Counted from the stretch's first letter, positions 1 through 8,797 are shown. The stretch is DNA of 64,000 bases from JAZKIX01 sp040384645 (GCA_040384645.1 JAZKIX010000115.1:1-64000); one strand, 5' to 3'. A program made the numbers and translations. The notes: generated by a model not told the origin, from the letters alone.

Positions 1-125
1 GTGATCACCGAGGTGACGATGCCGTGCGGTGTTTCGACATCGACTTCCGACACGACGGGGCCGGCGATGATTTCTTTGATTCTGCCTTTAAACTGATTGC
101 GCACATTGATTTCGGAGATAGCCAT
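1..125 (-). CDS. Mop/TOBE-domain molybdenum-pterin binding protein (partial, 3' end outside window)
   Basis: Only the first 41 codons are visible; the gene runs off the left edge. The N-terminus reads MAISEINVRNQFKGRIKEII and continues with a GPVVSEVDVETPHG stretch. This matches the start of Mop/TOBE single-domain proteins (usually about 70 residues), which bind molybdate or other oxyanions as oligomers. It is on the same strand as the sulfate-binding protein upstream, so it could be cotranscribed with it. Molybdate or oxyanion buffering would fit a neighbourhood of sulfate transport genes, since the two oxyanions share chemistry. The family call rests on the N-terminal half only. Confidence 0.72.
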   Translation of the reverse strand, partial: MAISEINVRNQFKGRIKEIIAGPVVSEVDVETPHGIVTSVI

Positions 126-260
126 ATTGATCCTTTGCGATGAAGTGATATTTGAAACGCGATGAAAGTACACAGACTAAGTTTATTTTTTGCTTTTGTG
201 AACGAAGCGATTTCAACTTGCATATGTAAAATTTGATTCGCTTCGCTCCCTCCAACAAAT

Positions 261-1277
261 TTATTTCTTGGCTTCGTAAATTTTGTCGAACTCACCGCCA
301 TCGTCGAAGTGCTTCTTTTGCGCCTGTTTCCAACCGCCGAATACTTCGTCGACTGTGAATAAGCTAATCGGCTTGAAGGAGGCTGCATATTTTTTCGCAA
401 CCGCTTCCGAGCGCGGCCGCAGATAATGTTTGGCCGCTATTTCTTGTCCCGCTTCGGAATATAAAAATTGCAGATACGCGGTGGCTTGCTTGCGTATGCC
501 TAGCTTGTCGACCACTTTGTCGACTACTGCGACCGGCGATTCGGCCAGGATGGAAGAGGGTGGATACACCACTTCGAAGTTGTCGCCAAATTCTTGCCGT
601 ACCAATTGCACTTCGTTTTCAAACGTCACCAAGACATCGCCGATCTGGCGTTGGGTAAATGTCGTGGTGGCAGCGCGGCCGCCGGTGTCGAGGATCGGCA
701 CATTCTTGAACAGGCGATCAACCAGCTCACGTGCCTGCGCTTCGCTGCCGCCTTTCTTGATGACCGAGCCCCACGCTGCTAGGTAGGTGTAACGACCATT
801 ACCCGAAGTTTTGGGATTGGGCACGATGACTTTGATACCGGATTTGGCAAGATCGTCCCAATTCTTGATTTGCTTGGGATTGCCCTTGCGTACCAGATAC
901 ACCATGGTCGAATAAAACGGCGCCGATCCATTTGGAAAGCGCTTCGACCAATCAGCTGGCAGCAAGCCGCGCTCTGCCAGGATGTCGATATCGTTGGCTT
1001 GATTCATGGTCACCACCGACGCTTCCAGTCCATCGGCTACCGACCGCGCCTGCTTGCTCGATCCACCATGCGACTGGTTGATGGTAACCGTTTCCCCGTT
1101 GCTTTTCTTCCACTCCGCAGCGAAGGCTGGATTGATGTCCTTGAATAATTCACGCGTGACATCGTAGGACACATTGAGCAAAGTGGTGTCGGCATGTGCG
1201 CTACTGATGATGAGTGAAAATGTTAGCAGCATCGCCAATGTGCGCGAGATATTTTTGGAAAATTTTTTCTGGAACAT
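261..1277 (-). CDS. sbp: periplasmic sulfate-binding protein (first copy)
   Basis: A 338-residue solute-binding protein for sulfate ABC import. Residues 1-29 form a signal peptide with an AHA-D cleavage site, and the mature protein begins TTLLNVSYDVTRELFKD, the family signature. The oxyanion-site region NQSHGGSSKQARSV follows near residue 68. Length is normal for Sbp/CysP (about 330). It is divergent from an SfnR-like sigma54 activator and far from the permease genes, unlike the second copy at 7289-8299. It may therefore serve a different oxyanion or a sulfonate/sulfone-linked regulon. Sulfate versus thiosulfate specificity cannot be decided from sequence. Confidence 0.9.
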   Translation of the reverse strand: MFQKKFSKNISRTLAMLLTFSLIISSAHADTTLLNVSYDVTRELFKDINPAFAAEWKKSNGETVTINQSHGGSSKQARSVADGLEASVVTMNQANDIDILAERGLLPADWSKRFPNGSAPFYSTMVYLVRKGNPKQIKNWDDLAKSGIKVIVPNPKTSGNGRYTYLAAWGSVIKKGGSEAQARELVDRLFKNVPILDTGGRAATTTFTQRQIGDVLVTFENEVQLVRQEFGDNFEVVYPPSSILAESPVAVVDKVVDKLGIRKQATAYLQFLYSEAGQEIAAKHYLRPRSEAVAKKYAASFKPISLFTVDEVFGGWKQAQKKHFDDGGEFDKIYEAKK

Positions 1278-1413
1278 ATGCGTCTCCTGGTTGAATGTAT
1301 TTCGCTATGGTCGATATAAATGGCATGAAAGAATACGATTAATTTTTTATATGCTTAGAACGATACTGCACGATGCCTTATATGAAATGAATAGTTGAAA
1401 ATGACATAAGGAT

Positions 1414-1431
1414 TGCTGAAATCATTCGTTT
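1414..1431 (+). promoter_or_regulatory. candidate operator shared by sulfur gene promoters
   Basis: The sequence TGCTGAAATCATTCGTTT lies between divergent sbp (start 1277) and the SfnR-like gene (start 1487). It closely resembles TACGGAAATGATGCGTTC at 7158-7175 and, on the opposite strand, TGCGGAATGATTCGTTC at 7035-7051 in the cysT/sbp2 promoter region. Recurrence of one motif in both divergent sulfur promoters suggests a common regulator, with CysB the obvious candidate. That assignment is inference. Confidence 0.4.
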
Positions 1432-1486
1432 TCATTGAGCGCTGCGCACGATAGGCTGGAGGCCAGAATAAATATCAGGCAGCAAG

Positions 1487-2668
1487 ATGAATAAACTTCT
1501 TACATTTCCAGATACGGCCGGGATGGCCTTGTCGATCAGAGCCAAGGCCTTGCTATTTCATGACCCCCGATCGTCGGAATTGCTGGCGCAAGTCGAGCGC
1601 ATTGCACGTAGCGATGCCACTGCGCTGATTATTGGCGAAACCGGTACCGGCAAGGAATTGATCGCACGGCACATCCACACCCAGAGCGGGCGCAAGGGGC
1701 CATTCGTGGCGGTCAATTGCGGCGCCTTTAGCGAGACGCTGATTGATGCCGAATTGTTCGGACACGAAGTAGGCGCCTTTACGGGGGCGACGCAAGCGCG
1801 TTCCGGCTGGTTCGAGGCCGCGAATGGTGGCACTTTGTTTCTCGATGAAGTTGGCGACTTGTCGCTGTCCTTGCAGGTCAAGCTATTACGTGTGCTGCAG
1901 GAGCGGCAAGTAGTGCGGCTCGGTTCGCGCAGGCCGATTGCGCTCGATGTCCGGTTGGTGGGGGCGACCAACGTCGATTTACACAAGGCGATCGCCGCCG
2001 ACCGCTTCCGTTCTGATTTGTATTATCGGCTCAGTGTTGCCACCATCAATCTGCCGCCTTTGTGCGAGCGCCTGGGCGATATTTTGCCTTTGGCGCGGCA
2101 TTTCATTGGTACTTATAGTGAAAAATTGATGCTAGAAAACGTGCAATTAAGCGCGGCTGCCGAATCTGCGTTACTGGCTTACGAATGGCCCGGCAATATC
2201 CGCGAATTGGAAAACGTAATCCATTACGGCTTGATTGTCTGCCGCGATAACTTGATTCAAGCGGACGATTTGCGACTGGTTGGTGCCTTGCATCGCAGCA
2301 GGTCGGCAGCACGGGACATTGTGGCGACACACGAAACTAGTCCAAATGTAAATTCCTATCCGCCTGTGAGTAAGATCGAGGCGCAGGATGTTGAAGCGCG
2401 CCCAATCAGCCAGTCGTTGCGCCAGATCGAACGTTTGTTCGGTGAGATGATTGAGGCCGGCGAACCGCTGTTATTCGATACGGTCGAGCAATCCCTGATC
2501 CGCACGGCATTCTCTTCATGCCGGCAAAATCAAGTGCAAACTGCCAGGGTGCTTGGCATCAGCCGAAATATCTTGCGCACGCATTTGAAGCGCTTCGGCT
2601 TGATCGGTATCGAAAGCCCCAATGCCGAGCCGGCGGTAGCCCAGGATGAACTGACGGCGGTCTATTGA
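1487..2668 (+). CDS. SfnR-like sigma54-dependent transcriptional activator
   Basis: A 393-residue bacterial enhancer-binding protein with no N-terminal sensor domain. The AAA+ domain starts almost at once, with Walker A GETGTGKE (50-57), the sigma54-contacting GAFTGA loop (96-101) and Walker B GTLFLDEVGD (115-124). A Fis-type helix-turn-helix lies at about 345-380 (QTARVLGISRNILRTHLKRF). The architecture and N-terminal sequence resemble SfnR of pseudomonads, which activates dimethylsulfone/sulfonate use during sulfate starvation. Divergence from a sulfate-binding protein supports a sulfur role. No recognisable -24/-12 promoter was found in front of the neighbouring sbp, so its targets may lie elsewhere. 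Confidence 0.82.
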   Translation: MNKLLTFPDTAGMALSIRAKALLFHDPRSSELLAQVERIARSDATALIIGETGTGKELIARHIHTQSGRKGPFVAVNCGAFSETLIDAELFGHEVGAFTGATQARSGWFEAANGGTLFLDEVGDLSLSLQVKLLRVLQERQVVRLGSRRPIALDVRLVGATNVDLHKAIAADRFRSDLYYRLSVATINLPPLCERLGDILPLARHFIGTYSEKLMLENVQLSAAAESALLAYEWPGNIRELENVIHYGLIVCRDNLIQADDLRLVGALHRSRSAARDIVATHETSPNVNSYPPVSKIEAQDVEARPISQSLRQIERLFGEMIEAGEPLLFDTVEQSLIRTAFSSCRQNQVQTARVLGISRNILRTHLKRFGLIGIESPNAEPAVAQDELTAVY

Positions 2669-2697
2669 GCGACGCCGCTGCGTGTGGTTTTGTTTCG

Positions 2698-2934
2698 CTA
2701 TTTCCCGCTACTTATTCTCGATTGGCTATTGCGTGTGTTTGATCGATCAGATTGAGTGCGAGATGTAGCGGCAAAGCGCAGCACATTGTCTTCGGCCTTT
2801 TCTTTGTACAAACGGATCGCCATGTGCAACGCTGCCATCTTTTCGGCAAAACTTCCAATATAAGTTGTGCGGCTCTGTGGATGCGATGGAGCCGCCAGTG
2901 TAATGAACGCAATCAAGTGATTGACCAGTGTCAT
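2698..2934 (-). CDS. small hypothetical protein directly downstream of cysB
   Basis: A 78-codon frame opens with ATG six bases after the cysB stop codon, so it could be translationally coupled to cysB. The product (MTLVNHLIAFITLAAPSHPQ...) has a mildly hydrophobic N-terminus, a short helical centre and a polar serine/arginine-rich tail. I recognise no domain. The placement favours a real gene, while low-complexity composition and the lack of a known family argue for caution. Confidence 0.4.
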   Translation of the reverse strand: MTLVNHLIAFITLAAPSHPQSRTTYIGSFAEKMAALHMAIRLYKEKAEDNVLRFAATSRTQSDRSNTRNSQSRISSGK

Positions 2935-2940
2935 CGCCGG

Positions 2941-3867
2941 TTAATCCTCCCCACCCATCGCCTTATCGATATCTTGCCGTGTCAATTCGGGCGCAAAGCG
3001 CAGGATGAAATCATAGGCATATGCACGTAGATAGGCGCCGCGCCGTACCGCCAGCCGCGTCACGTTGGAGGCAAACAGGTGCGATGCTTCGATCGCGCGC
3101 AAGCCTTTATCGCGGCCGTGATCGAAGGCCATCGAGGCTACCAACCCCACCCCCATGCCAAGCGAGACATATTGCTTGATCACGTCGGAATCCATGGCGG
3201 TCAATGCAATATCGGGCGTTAATCCTTCCTTGGCAAAGGCGGCATCGATATGGCCGCGTCCGGTAAAGCCGACGTCATAGGTGATCAGCGGATAAGCCGC
3301 CAGATCGGCCAGGCTGACCGGCAATTTTTGCAGTAATGGATGGCCTTCGGGCGCCACGATCAGATGGGCCCAGCGATAGCAGGGAAAGGACACCAGATCA
3401 GGGAAGGCCGACAGACCTTCGGTCGCGATGCCGATATCGGTCTTGCCGGACAACACCCAGTCGGCAATGTGTTCGGGCGAACTTTGCTGCAAGGCGATAC
3501 GCACCTCGGGGAAAGCCTGGCGAAAACTTTGCACCACTTGCGGCAAGACATAGCGCGCCTGGGTATGGGTGGTGGCGATGGTCAAGGTGCCATTGGTCTG
3601 GCCTGCATATTCTTTGCTGGCCTGGGTCAGGTTTTCGGCTTCGATCAAGAGCCGGTCGACGATTTTCAAAATACCTTTGCCGGGATTGGTCAAGCCGGTC
3701 AGGCGTTTGCCATTCCGCTCAAAAATTTCGACCCCGAGTTCATCTTCCAGTTCGCGGATCTGGCGGCTGACGCCGGGTTGCGAAGTGAACAGGACATTGG
3801 CCACTTCGGTGAGGTTATAACCGCAGCGGGCAGCTTCGCGGATGGAACGCAATTGTTGAAAATTCAT
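2941..3867 (-). CDS. cysB: CysB-type LysR regulator of sulfur assimilation
   Basis: A 308-residue LysR-family regulator. The N-terminal winged helix carries the CysB start MNFQQLRSIREAARCGYNLT and the recognition segment SQPGVSRQIRELEDELG. The effector domain has the conserved TTHTQARYVLP strand and the TGRGHIDAAF segment that line the sulfate/acetylserine pocket in CysB proteins. It follows cysA on the same strand but is separated from it by about 190 bp holding a dispersed repeat element. It probably activates cysTWA and sbp under sulfur limitation. A Cbl-like role is possible, but the linkage to cysTWA favours CysB. Confidence 0.92.
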   Translation of the reverse strand: MNFQQLRSIREAARCGYNLTEVANVLFTSQPGVSRQIRELEDELGVEIFERNGKRLTGLTNPGKGILKIVDRLLIEAENLTQASKEYAGQTNGTLTIATTHTQARYVLPQVVQSFRQAFPEVRIALQQSSPEHIADWVLSGKTDIGIATEGLSAFPDLVSFPCYRWAHLIVAPEGHPLLQKLPVSLADLAAYPLITYDVGFTGRGHIDAAFAKEGLTPDIALTAMDSDVIKQYVSLGMGVGLVASMAFDHGRDKGLRAIEASHLFASNVTRLAVRRGAYLRAYAYDFILRFAPELTRQDIDKAMGGED

Positions 3868-3890
3868 GATAATTCCTGTGTTTTTGAAGA

Positions 3891-3972
3891 AAATATACTG
3901 GCCTGAGTATATTTAAAGAGGCAATGAAATCGAGCGGGAAAGGCATTGTTTTTAGTGATACCCCCAATTTTT
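3891..3972 (+). repeat. dispersed 5'-hairpin/GCGGG/ATACCCCC element, copy 1
   Basis: The 5' hairpin ATATACT-N6-AGTATAT is a perfect 7-bp stem. GCGGG starts at 3934 and CCCCC at 3961, giving the family's invariant spacings of 39 and 27 nt. The element sits between cysA and cysB, both on the minus strand, with its hairpin 24 bp upstream of the cysB start and its own orientation opposite to both genes. Confidence 0.85.
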
Positions 3973-4061
3973 ACCTAATTTCTGAGGTGGCCTGCTGGCG
4001 CGTTCGCCGCTCTCCTGACCGCGCGACTCTAGCCCGCTCAGGCAAGCGGGCAAGGGCGAAC

Positions 4062-5126
4062 TCACACCTGATCGACAAAGACATGCAGCCGCTTTGGCCG
4101 CACCACTAGCGTCTCGCCTTCTTTCAATTGCAAGAACGCGAAACGTTCGTTAGAGATAACTGCCTCGATGGTCTCGGCATTGTCGTCGCGTTCCAGTTCG
4201 AGCTGTGCCAGCGGGCCGATGGCGTGCGCACGGCGCAACTGCACCACGATCCCTTGCGCACCGGGCGAGTAGCGGTCGATGTCCATTTCGTGCGGACGCA
4301 CATAGCCGATGCCTTTTGCATCTTGCGCTGCATCGTGCCCCGGCGCGGCAAAGCTGACGCCGCCGGTATCGAGCACACCTTCATGCACGCGGCCATGAAA
4401 TAGATTTACATTGCCCAGAAAGCCATACACAAAGGGCGATACCGGATGGTTATAGACTTCGCTCGGGGTGCCGATCTGCTCCACATTGCCTTTATTCATC
4501 AAGACCACTTGATCGGCCACTTCCAGCGCTTCTTCCTGATCGTGGGTAACGAAGATGCTGGTCACATGCAGCTCGTCATGCAAACGGCGCAACCAGCGCC
4601 GCAATTCCTTGCGTACCTTGGCATCGAGCGCACCGAACGGTTCGTCCAGCAGCAGAACGCGTGGCTCGACCGCCAGTGCCCTTGCCAGCGCAATGCGCTG
4701 GCGCTGGCCGCCCGACAATTGCGGTGGATAACGGTCCGCCAGCCAGTCAAGTTGCACCAGGTCGAGCAATCGATGAACCTTAGTCTGGATTTCCGCTTCG
4801 GAAGGGCGTGTATGACGTGGCTTGACGCGCAGGCCGAAGGCGATGTTTTCGAATACCGTCATGTGCTTGAACAGCGCGTAATGCTGGAATACGAAGCCGA
4901 CTTGGCGCTCACGTACATGGCGGTGGGAGGCATCTTCGCCATCGAGCAAGACTTGGCCGCTATCGGGATGTTCTAACCCGGCAATGATGCGCAGCAAGGT
5001 GGTTTTGCCGCAGCCGGACGGGCCCAGTAAGGCGGTCAATTCGCCCGCAGGGAAATTGAGCGACACATTGTTCAGGGCTGTGAAATTGCCGAATTGCTTA
5101 TGGATTTGTTTGACTTCGATGCTCAT
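4062..5126 (-). CDS. cysA: sulfate/thiosulfate ABC transporter ATP-binding protein
   Basis: A 354-residue ATPase that powers sulfate import. It has Walker A GPSGCGKT (35-42), signature LSGGQRQRIALARAL, Walker B RVLLLDEPFGALD and the switch His in FVTHDQ. A C-terminal TOBE-like regulatory region follows. I start it at MSIEVKQIHKQF because this ATG overlaps the cysW stop by four bases (ATGA); the longer frame only adds residues that duplicate cysW sequence. It is the last gene of cysTWA. A GC-rich stem-loop at 4032-4051 lies just past the stop without a clear T-tract. Confidence 0.95.
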   Translation of the reverse strand: MSIEVKQIHKQFGNFTALNNVSLNFPAGELTALLGPSGCGKTTLLRIIAGLEHPDSGQVLLDGEDASHRHVRERQVGFVFQHYALFKHMTVFENIAFGLRVKPRHTRPSEAEIQTKVHRLLDLVQLDWLADRYPPQLSGGQRQRIALARALAVEPRVLLLDEPFGALDAKVRKELRRWLRRLHDELHVTSIFVTHDQEEALEVADQVVLMNKGNVEQIGTPSEVYNHPVSPFVYGFLGNVNLFHGRVHEGVLDTGGVSFAAPGHDAAQDAKGIGYVRPHEMDIDRYSPGAQGIVVQLRRAHAIGPLAQLELERDDNAETIEAVISNERFAFLQLKEGETLVVRPKRLHVFVDQV

Positions 5127-6064
5127 GATGCGTCTCCAAACTTGGTTGATTGCGTCATGCCCACGTGCAGACGCCATTCGATAAATGATTTCAATGCCAG
5201 TGTGACTAGAGCGAGCAAAGCGAGTAAGGACGCCACCGCAAATGCTGCTGAAAAGTTATATTCGTTGTACAGAATTTCCACCTGCAGCGGCACCGTATTG
5301 GTCTGGCCGCGGATATGCCCCGACACCACCGAGACCGCGCCAAATTCACCCATGGCGCGGGCATTGCACAGGATTACGCCATACAGCAAGCCCCACTTGA
5401 TATTGGGCAGGGTGACGTGCCAGAAGGTCTTCCAACCAGAGGCACCCAACACCAGCGCCGCTTCTTCTTCCTCACTACCCTGCGCCTGCATCAGGGGAAT
5501 CAATTCACGCGCCACAAAAGGGAAGGTCACGAAAATGGTGGCCAGCACGATACCCGGCACCGCAAATAGGATCTTAATATCGTGATCGCGCAACCACGGC
5601 CCCATCCAGCCTTGAGCCCCGAATAGCAAGACGTAGATCAAGCCGGAAATGACGGGCGAGACTGAAAACGGCAAGTCGATCAGGGTCAGCAAAATGCTCT
5701 TGCCGCGAAACTCGAACTTGGCAATGGTCCAGGCTGCCGCCACCCCAAAGATCAGGTTCAGCGGCACCGCAATGGCGGCCGTGATCAAGGTCAGCTTGAT
5801 GGCTGACAGCGCATCGTCTTCCGTGATGGCTGCAAGATAAGCCTGCCAGCCTTTCTTGAAGGCTTCTACAAAAACGGCAGCCAGCGGCACGAATAAGAAA
5901 AGAGTCAAAAAAATCAGGGCAATGCTGATCAGCAGGTAGCGTACCCACGCTGGTTCCAGCGGTGCGGCGACCGTGTGAACCGGTTCGCCATGCAAGGGGG
6001 CTGAGGCCACGGTGGTTGCAGCAACAGCAGGCAAGACAATGGCATTGGTAGAAGTTGTCGTCAT
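5123..6064 (-). CDS. cysW: sulfate ABC transporter permease CysW
   Basis: A 313-residue inner-membrane permease with six predicted transmembrane segments and the EAA-type loop for CysA docking (around RELIPLMQAQGSEEEEAALVLGASGWKTF). A proline/alanine-rich cytoplasmic extension of about 40 residues precedes the first membrane helix, making it slightly longer than enteric CysW. It begins 10 bp after cysT and overlaps cysA by 4 bp, indicating one transcript. It forms the transmembrane channel with CysT. Confidence 0.94.
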   Translation of the reverse strand: MTTTSTNAIVLPAVAATTVASAPLHGEPVHTVAAPLEPAWVRYLLISIALIFLTLFLFVPLAAVFVEAFKKGWQAYLAAITEDDALSAIKLTLITAAIAVPLNLIFGVAAAWTIAKFEFRGKSILLTLIDLPFSVSPVISGLIYVLLFGAQGWMGPWLRDHDIKILFAVPGIVLATIFVTFPFVARELIPLMQAQGSEEEEAALVLGASGWKTFWHVTLPNIKWGLLYGVILCNARAMGEFGAVSVVSGHIRGQTNTVPLQVEILYNEYNFSAAFAVASLLALLALVTLALKSFIEWRLHVGMTQSTKFGDAS

Positions 6065-6074
6065 GGCAGGCTCC

Positions 6075-6971
6075 TCACACGCTGTCCGACTGGCCGCGTC
6101 TGCGGGTCCAGGCTTGTAGTAAATTAATCGTCAGCAGCAAAATAAACGAGACCGTCAACATCACCACCGCAATCGCGGTGGCACCGGCGTAGTCGTATTG
6201 CTCCAGCTTGGTAATGATGAAGAGTGGGGTGATCTCGGACACCATCGGCATATTGCCTGCAATAAATATGACCGAGCCATACTCACCGGTGGCACGGGCA
6301 AAAGCGAGTGCAAAACCCGTTAAAAGCGCTGGTAACACGGCCGGAAAAATCACCCGCACAAAGGTTTGCCAAGAATTGGCGCCGAGGCTGGCAGCGGCTT
6401 CTTCCAATTCACGTTCGGCATCTTCCAGCACCGGTTGCACCGTCCGTACCACAAATGGCAAGCCGATAAAAGTCAGCGCCACTACTACGCCTAGCGGAGT
6501 AAATGCAACCTTGATGCCGATGGCGTCGAGATATTGGCCAAACCAGCCATTGGCGGAATAAAGTGCCGTCAGCGCGATACCGGCTACTGCAGTGGGCAAG
6601 GCAAACGGCAGATCGACCATCGCATCGATCAGCTTCTTGCCAGGAAACTGGTAACGCACCAGCACCCAAGCCACGATGCCCCCAAAGATGACATTAAAGG
6701 CGGCAGCAATCAGCGAAGCGCCAAAGCTGAGCCGGTACGACGCCATCACCCGCGGCGAAGTAACCGCATTCCAGAATGCGTCCCAAGTGAGGGTGAAGGT
6801 TTTCAAGAACACCGCTGACAGCGGAATTAGGACGATCAGCGCCAGATAGAACAAGGTAAAACCCAGCGACAAATTAAAACCCGGCATCACCCTAAATGGC
6901 TGGCCATGCGATTTCAATGGTGCGGGGATAGATATTGACGGAGACATAGGTGGCGATAAGGGGGATGACAT
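6075..6971 (-). CDS. cysT: sulfate ABC transporter permease CysT (CysU)
   Basis: A 298-residue permease with six predicted transmembrane helices. The membrane-domain core contains the conserved DLPFALPTAVAGIALTALYS segment and the EAA loop ELEEAAASLGANSWQTFVRV. It is the first gene of the cysTWA operon and is divergent from sbp at 7289. The 317-bp shared intergenic region is the likely CysB-regulated promoter. About 30 proline/serine-rich residues precede the first helix. Confidence 0.94.
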   Translation of the reverse strand: MSSPLSPPMSPSISIPAPLKSHGQPFRVMPGFNLSLGFTLFYLALIVLIPLSAVFLKTFTLTWDAFWNAVTSPRVMASYRLSFGASLIAAAFNVIFGGIVAWVLVRYQFPGKKLIDAMVDLPFALPTAVAGIALTALYSANGWFGQYLDAIGIKVAFTPLGVVVALTFIGLPFVVRTVQPVLEDAERELEEAAASLGANSWQTFVRVIFPAVLPALLTGFALAFARATGEYGSVIFIAGNMPMVSEITPLFIITKLEQYDYAGATAIAVVMLTVSFILLLTINLLQAWTRRRGQSDSV

Positions 6972-7288
6972 AAGGATCTCTTATTACAATTTCGGCTAAC
7001 GAAGCGCAATAATTGCAGGATCTTGTTATATGAGGAACGAATCATTCCGCATTTAGATAGCTGAATTTGTAATATGGACGTGCTTGAGCCGACATGGGAG
7101 CCGCCAATTCTGCCGCAACCGTGTTGCTGCAGTGGTCATTGCCGGTGACGTCCTAAATACGGAAATGATGCGTTCGCCTGTTCTATATGCAATTTTCGAA
7201 TATCAAACCGCGAAACCATTCGTTCTCTTTTGCGTGCCTGGCCTTTAACGTGGAGCCCTTCACAAACTCATCGCTCAAAGGAAATGTA
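6972..7288. promoter_or_regulatory. divergent cysT / sbp2 control region
   Basis: There is no credible gene in these 317 bp. Two copies of the motif also found at 1414-1431 occur in inverted orientation: 7035-7051 (64 bp upstream of cysT) and 7158-7175 (about 114 bp upstream of sbp2). A weaker copy lies at 7209-7225. The paired arrangement suits a LysR-type regulator acting on both promoters. A strong ribosome-binding site (AAAGGAAATGTA) precedes the sbp2 ATG. Confidence 0.45.
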
Positions 7289-8299
7289 ATGTCGTTCAAA
7301 CCAACACTCCGCGCACTTGCCGCCACCATCGCACTGACTGCGCACGCCGCTTTCGCTGCGGACGTGACATTGCTTAATGTCTCTTACGACCCGACGCGCG
7401 AACTGTACGAAGATTTTAATAAGGCATTCGCTCAGCAATGGAAAGCCAAAACCGGTGACAACGTCTCGGTCAAGCAATCGCATGGCGGTTCCGGTAAACA
7501 GGCCCGTGCCGTGATCGATGGCATCGACGCCGATGTAGTTACCCTTGGACTGGCCTACGATATCGACGCGATTGCCCAACATGGCTTTGTGGCAAAAGAC
7601 TGGCAGGGCAAGTTGCAACACAATAGTTCGCCCTACACCTCGACTATCGTATTCTTGGTGCGCAAGGGCAATCCGAAGGGCATCAAAGACTGGAACGATT
7701 TGGTCAAACCCGGCATCGCTGTGATTACCCCCAACCCGAAGACCTCCGGCGGTGCACGCTGGAATCACTTGGCGGCCTGGGGTTATGCCTTAAAGTTACC
7801 AAGTGGCAGCGAAGCTACAGCCAAGGATTTCATCACCAAACTGTATAAAAACGTGCCGGTACTCGATTCCGGTGCGCGCGGATCAACTACCACCTTTGTT
7901 GAACGCGGCATCGGTGATGTCTTGATCGCTTGGGAAAATGAAGCCTTGCTCGCAATCAAGGAACTGGGCCCGGACAAGGTGGAAATCGTCGCCCCATCCG
8001 TCAGTATCTTGGCTGAACCGCCAGTTGCCGTGGTCGATAAAGTAGTCGACAAACGCGGCACCCGAAAAGTGGCGCAAGCGTATTTGGAATACCTCTACAC
8101 CGAAGAAGGCCAAGAAATTGCAGCGAAAAACTATTACCGGGCTACGAATGAAAAGGTCGCGAAGAAATACGCAACCCAATATCCCAAAGTGAAACTGTTC
8201 AAGCTCACAGATATAGCTGGCGATTGGAGCAAGGCACAAAAGGCCCATTTTGCAGATGGCGGTTTGTTCGACCAGATCTATGAACCAAGCAAGAAGTAA
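7289..8299 (+). CDS. sbp: periplasmic sulfate-binding protein (second copy, with cysTWA)
   Basis: A 336-residue sulfate-binding protein. The start at MSFKPTLRALAATIAL gives a proper signal peptide cleaved after AFA and is preceded by AAAGGAAA; the longer upstream frame lacks signal-peptide logic. The mature start VTLLNVSYDPTRELYEDF and the QSHGGSGKQARAVIDG motif are diagnostic. It is divergent from cysTWA and is presumably the main partner of that permease. It is clearly paralogous to the copy at 261-1277 but diverged along its whole length, so this is not a recent duplication. Confidence 0.94.
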   Translation: MSFKPTLRALAATIALTAHAAFAADVTLLNVSYDPTRELYEDFNKAFAQQWKAKTGDNVSVKQSHGGSGKQARAVIDGIDADVVTLGLAYDIDAIAQHGFVAKDWQGKLQHNSSPYTSTIVFLVRKGNPKGIKDWNDLVKPGIAVITPNPKTSGGARWNHLAAWGYALKLPSGSEATAKDFITKLYKNVPVLDSGARGSTTTFVERGIGDVLIAWENEALLAIKELGPDKVEIVAPSVSILAEPPVAVVDKVVDKRGTRKVAQAYLEYLYTEEGQEIAAKNYYRATNEKVAKKYATQYPKVKLFKLTDIAGDWSKAQKAHFADGGLFDQIYEPSKK

Positions 8300-8408
8300 A
8301 TAGCCGGCGCCTAAGGCGTAGCTAATTCAACAAGTAAAGTCTGTTTCAGTAGGACGTCTGGTCAGATTGCGAGCAGTGCAATACGCCCACGCAGTTACTG
8401 TGTATCGA

Positions 8409-8445
8409 ATGTCCGGCACACCATCAGGTGCACCGGGCATTTTTT
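8409..8445 (+). terminator. probable Rho-independent terminator of sbp2
   Basis: An imperfect hairpin lies about 110 bp past the sbp2 stop: outer ATG/CAT, CCGG/CCGG, a small internal loop, then CACC/GGTG around ATCA. It is followed directly by six T residues. It is on the correct strand for sbp2. Confidence 0.6.
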
Positions 8446-8752
8446 GATCCGCTAGATTTGCGTTGCGTTGACCAGTATCGAAGTGAAAAATTGACCTACA
8501 GCTTGCAATTCAATCCGCGTTTGATGACCGGAAAAATTTATTCTATTAAAAATGGGGTTACGGTCGCTTCAGGCAAGTTAGCAGAGACTGTAAATCTGAT
8601 GCGTAGCTGGTTTTTACGGAAGACGGCTTTCCATACCTGACAGGTGGAAACTCCAGGCTTAGGTATGGCGTGATGGGCTTGGACGTGTGCGCCCATGGAT
8701 GAAAATATGGATGCAAACAAGCTCGATTGCAACGGAGGTTAATAGTGCTTTT
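8446..8752. other. intergenic stretch without a supported gene
   Basis: Short frames here have no ribosome-binding site or family resemblance. An 8-bp perfect inverted repeat CCATACCT / AGGTATGG (8631-8638 and 8661-8668) forms a possible stem with a 22-nt loop. Nothing else was seen. Confidence 0.5.
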
Positions 8753-8797
8753 AAAACAAAAAACCCGCGTTCTCTATAGGAGAAACACGGGTCATTG
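8753..8797 (-). terminator. Rho-independent terminator of tRNA-Leu
   Basis: On the minus strand a 12-bp hairpin (ACCCG...CGGGT outer stem, GTT/AAC and CTC/GAG inner, TATA loop; positions 8763-8792) is followed by a run of T residues. It lies about 35 bp past the tRNA-Leu 3' end, in the right orientation. Confidence 0.85.

Noticed and set aside
5..400. 131-codon frame on the minus strand at the left edge
   Set aside because: It overlaps the Mop/TOBE protein and the end of sbp in another frame; composition is not protein-like.
1278..1486. sigma54 (-24/-12) promoter in front of sbp1
   Set aside because: No GG-N10-GC arrangement with suitable flanks was found on either strand.
3891..3972. 5' palindrome of the dispersed element as a LexA box
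   Set aside because: LexA sites need CTG(T)...ACAG half-sites; here the conserved half is ATACT with variable centre, and the rest of the element is conserved at fixed distance.
8428..8640. 70-codon frame after sbp2
   Set aside because: It begins inside a terminator hairpin, has no ribosome-binding site and no family resemblance.
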